Made by a program: the position numbers and the translations under genes | Part shown: piece by piece, positions 14,826 through 15,547 of the stretch | Position numbering within the stretch: position 1 is the first letter of the stretch | Layout: each line of letters starts with the position of its first letter | NCBI GenBank assembly: GCA_947627785.1 | Contig: CANQXC010000011.1 | Location: forward strand, 1-15,547 | Length of the DNA stretch: 15,547 bases | Direction of reading: 5' to 3' | Source: an uncultured Clostridia bacterium | GTDB lineage: Bacteria; Bacillota; Clostridia; TANB77; CAG-508 | The notes under the pieces: generated by a model | The model's database searches: none | Seen by the model: the letters and a program-made list of their open reading frames with translations, nothing else | What the model was told of the DNA's origin: nothing

Positions 14826-14854
14826 TTGACATCATTTACATAATATGATATAAT
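14826..14854 (+). promoter_or_regulatory. Perfect consensus SigA promoter of the plus-strand unknown gene
   Basis: TTGACA (14826-14831), exactly 17 bases, then TATAAT (14849-14854): every consensus position matches. A start near 14861 is predicted, giving a leader of about 60 bases that contains the palindrome at 14880. Confidence 0.88.
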
Positions 14855-14879
14855 GGGCGAGTAAGAATGTTCAACCCAC

Positions 14880-14897
14880 GAATAGGTATACCTATTC
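14880..14897. promoter_or_regulatory. 18-bp perfect palindrome, likely operator
   Basis: GAATAGGTATACCTATTC is its own reverse complement. It sits roughly 20 bases past the predicted transcription start of a perfect-consensus promoter and 12 bases before the ribosome binding site. That is a normal place for a dimeric repressor to block a strong promoter. I do not recognise the regulator. With no loop it is less suited as an RNA hairpin. Confidence 0.6.
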
Positions 14898-14921
14898 AAA
14901 CGCAACTCTAGGAGGTTACTT

Positions 14922-15413
14922 ATGTCAAACAAACCCACGCGCATCCATATCAGCAAAGACTTGGTTCTCTCAGTAGATATGGAAATGGAAGATTTTGAAA
15001 ATGGAAAGCTTAAAACCATGCATGAAACTTATCAACTAAGACCTATTACAATTGAGCAACTCTTGGAATTGCGAGAAAAAGGACTCCCTGCTTTTATCTA
15101 TAAAAGAGGAGATGCATTATATTTCGCAATAATTCCTGATTACATTCGGTTTCTCAATTGTAAGCACCTTTGTTCCTCGTGTCAGAGGGTTCTTCATTTC
15201 TCTGATAAAGAAACTGGGTGTCCCAAAATTGCAGATCGGACATCACCGTTTGCAATCCAGAAATATCTTTTGGAGTCCAAACGTATTGAGAAATATGACT
15301 TCATTCGAGCTGGGTTTGAAAGCATATTTACACATGTGGATTCCTTCATAGTAACAAAATGCGATAATTTCGTTCCTGTTCCTACTGAAGGATTCAAATC
15401 TAATGTAAAGTGA
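14922..15413 (+). CDS. Conserved-looking hypothetical protein with a cysteine cluster
   Basis: A 163-residue protein I do not recognise. AGGAGG six bases before the ATG supports the start. Residues 36-76 (TYQLRPITIEQLLELREKG, then FIYKRGDALYFAIIPDYIRF) look like a compact alpha/beta domain. Cys80, Cys84, Cys87 and Cys100 (CKHLCSSC, then GC) form a C-x3-C-x2-C-x12-C pattern suited to zinc binding; Cys147 is separate. There is no signal peptide or membrane segment. Codon choice (for example CTC, CGC, ATC, TCC) and G+C are clearly higher than in the neighbours, suggesting horizontal acquisition. It has a perfect promoter, a probable operator and its own terminator, so it is an independent unit diverging from murB. 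Confidence 0.8.
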   Translation: MSNKPTRIHISKDLVLSVDMEMEDFENGKLKTMHETYQLRPITIEQLLELREKGLPAFIYKRGDALYFAIIPDYIRFLNCKHLCSSCQRVLHFSDKETGCPKIADRTSPFAIQKYLLESKRIEKYDFIRAGFESIFTHVDSFIVTKCDNFVPVPTEGFKSNVK

Positions 15414-15422
15414 CTTTCTAAG

Positions 15423-15470
15423 AAAAAAATATTCATTAAATCACAATTGTGAAATAATGAATATTTTTTT
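15423..15470. terminator. Bidirectional terminator between convergent genes
   Basis: AAAAAAATATTCATT (15423-15437) pairs perfectly with AATGAATATTTTTTT (15456-15470), 15 bp with a palindromic TCACAATTGTGA in the loop. T-runs occur on both strands. The stop codon of the right-edge minus-strand gene overlaps its right end, and the plus-strand gene ends nine bases before it. Confidence 0.85.
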
Positions 15471-15547
15471 ATTTTGTTTTTAATTCTTCATTTCTTTTTA
15501 TCTTCATTGTTGTTGTTTTTTCAAATTCTGTGTTCTTAATTTCTAAT
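15469..15547 (-). CDS. C-terminal end of a probable AMP-forming acyl-CoA ligase (runs off the right edge)
   Basis: Only 25 residues are visible, ending IKNTEFEKTTTMKIKRNEE plus a short lysine-rich tail before TAA at 15471-15469. FEKTTTMKIKR resembles the last conserved motif of AMP-binding long-chain acyl-CoA synthetases, in which the lysine of a TxxxKIxR segment contacts the adenylate. The assignment rests on this one motif. The stop is inside a bidirectional terminator shared with the plus-strand gene. Confidence 0.5.
   Translation of the reverse strand, partial: LEIKNTEFEKTTTMKIKRNEELKTK

Noticed and set aside
14795..15019. Minus-strand frames overlapping the 5' and 3' parts of the 163-residue gene
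   Set aside because: They run against a gene with perfect promoter, ribosome binding site and terminator, and cover its promoter region.
1..15547. CRISPR array, insertion sequence, prophage genes, rRNA or tRNA genes
   Set aside because: No regularly spaced direct repeats, transposase or integrase motifs, structural phage genes, or tRNA/rRNA signatures were seen on either strand.

Overview
The window is strongly A+T-rich with short intergenic gaps, strong GGAGG-type ribosome binding sites and Gram-positive consensus promoters. Together with RNase Y, a DUF1540 protein, a YvyF-like protein, a YvcK-family protein next to murB and a ZTP riboswitch, this points to a low-G+C Firmicute of the Clostridia, probably an anaerobe. 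I cannot name a genus. TGA acts as a stop (end of the gene at 14922-15413), so the standard bacterial code applies. Nearly everything is on the minus strand, so genes read from right to left.

Right edge (15547 to 14746): the C-terminal end of a minus-strand gene, probably an AMP-forming acyl-CoA ligase, meets a plus-strand 163-residue gene of unknown function at a shared bidirectional terminator. The unknown gene has a perfect consensus promoter, an 18-bp perfect palindrome in its leader and visibly higher G+C than its neighbours. It diverges from murB.

Cell wall, carbon and recombination block (14745 to 9703, minus): murB, a divergent membrane-anchored YvcK-like protein, a GH133 glycogen-debranching-type enzyme and ruvC. 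The usual Firmicute partners rapZ and whiA are absent. A small plus-strand YvyF-like zinc-ribbon gene converges on ruvC, with two strong hairpins between them.

Middle (9189 to 6884, minus): rny (RNase Y) from its own promoter, then a Prx6-type peroxiredoxin. The only visible ribosome binding site of the peroxiredoxin lies in a 15-bp perfect hairpin.

Accessory block (6790 to 4553, minus): a PIN-GNAT-PUA-like fusion protein with a near-consensus promoter, followed by a stand-alone ASCH protein. This is the best candidate here for an undescribed RNA-acting or defence-like module. A 55-residue DUF1540 gene with a hairpin over its ribosome binding site follows.

Signalling block (4530 to 1886, minus): a 62-bp imperfect palindrome, then an ECF sigma factor overlapping by 8 bases a membrane-anchored extracellular beta-propeller protein, probably its anti-sigma factor. 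The pair ends in a 17-bp perfect terminator hairpin.

Purine block (1768 to 1, minus): a promoter, a ZTP (pfl) riboswitch merging into a terminator, then purE, purC and the start of purF. The riboswitch would link the purine operon to one-carbon status through accumulation of ZMP/ZTP.
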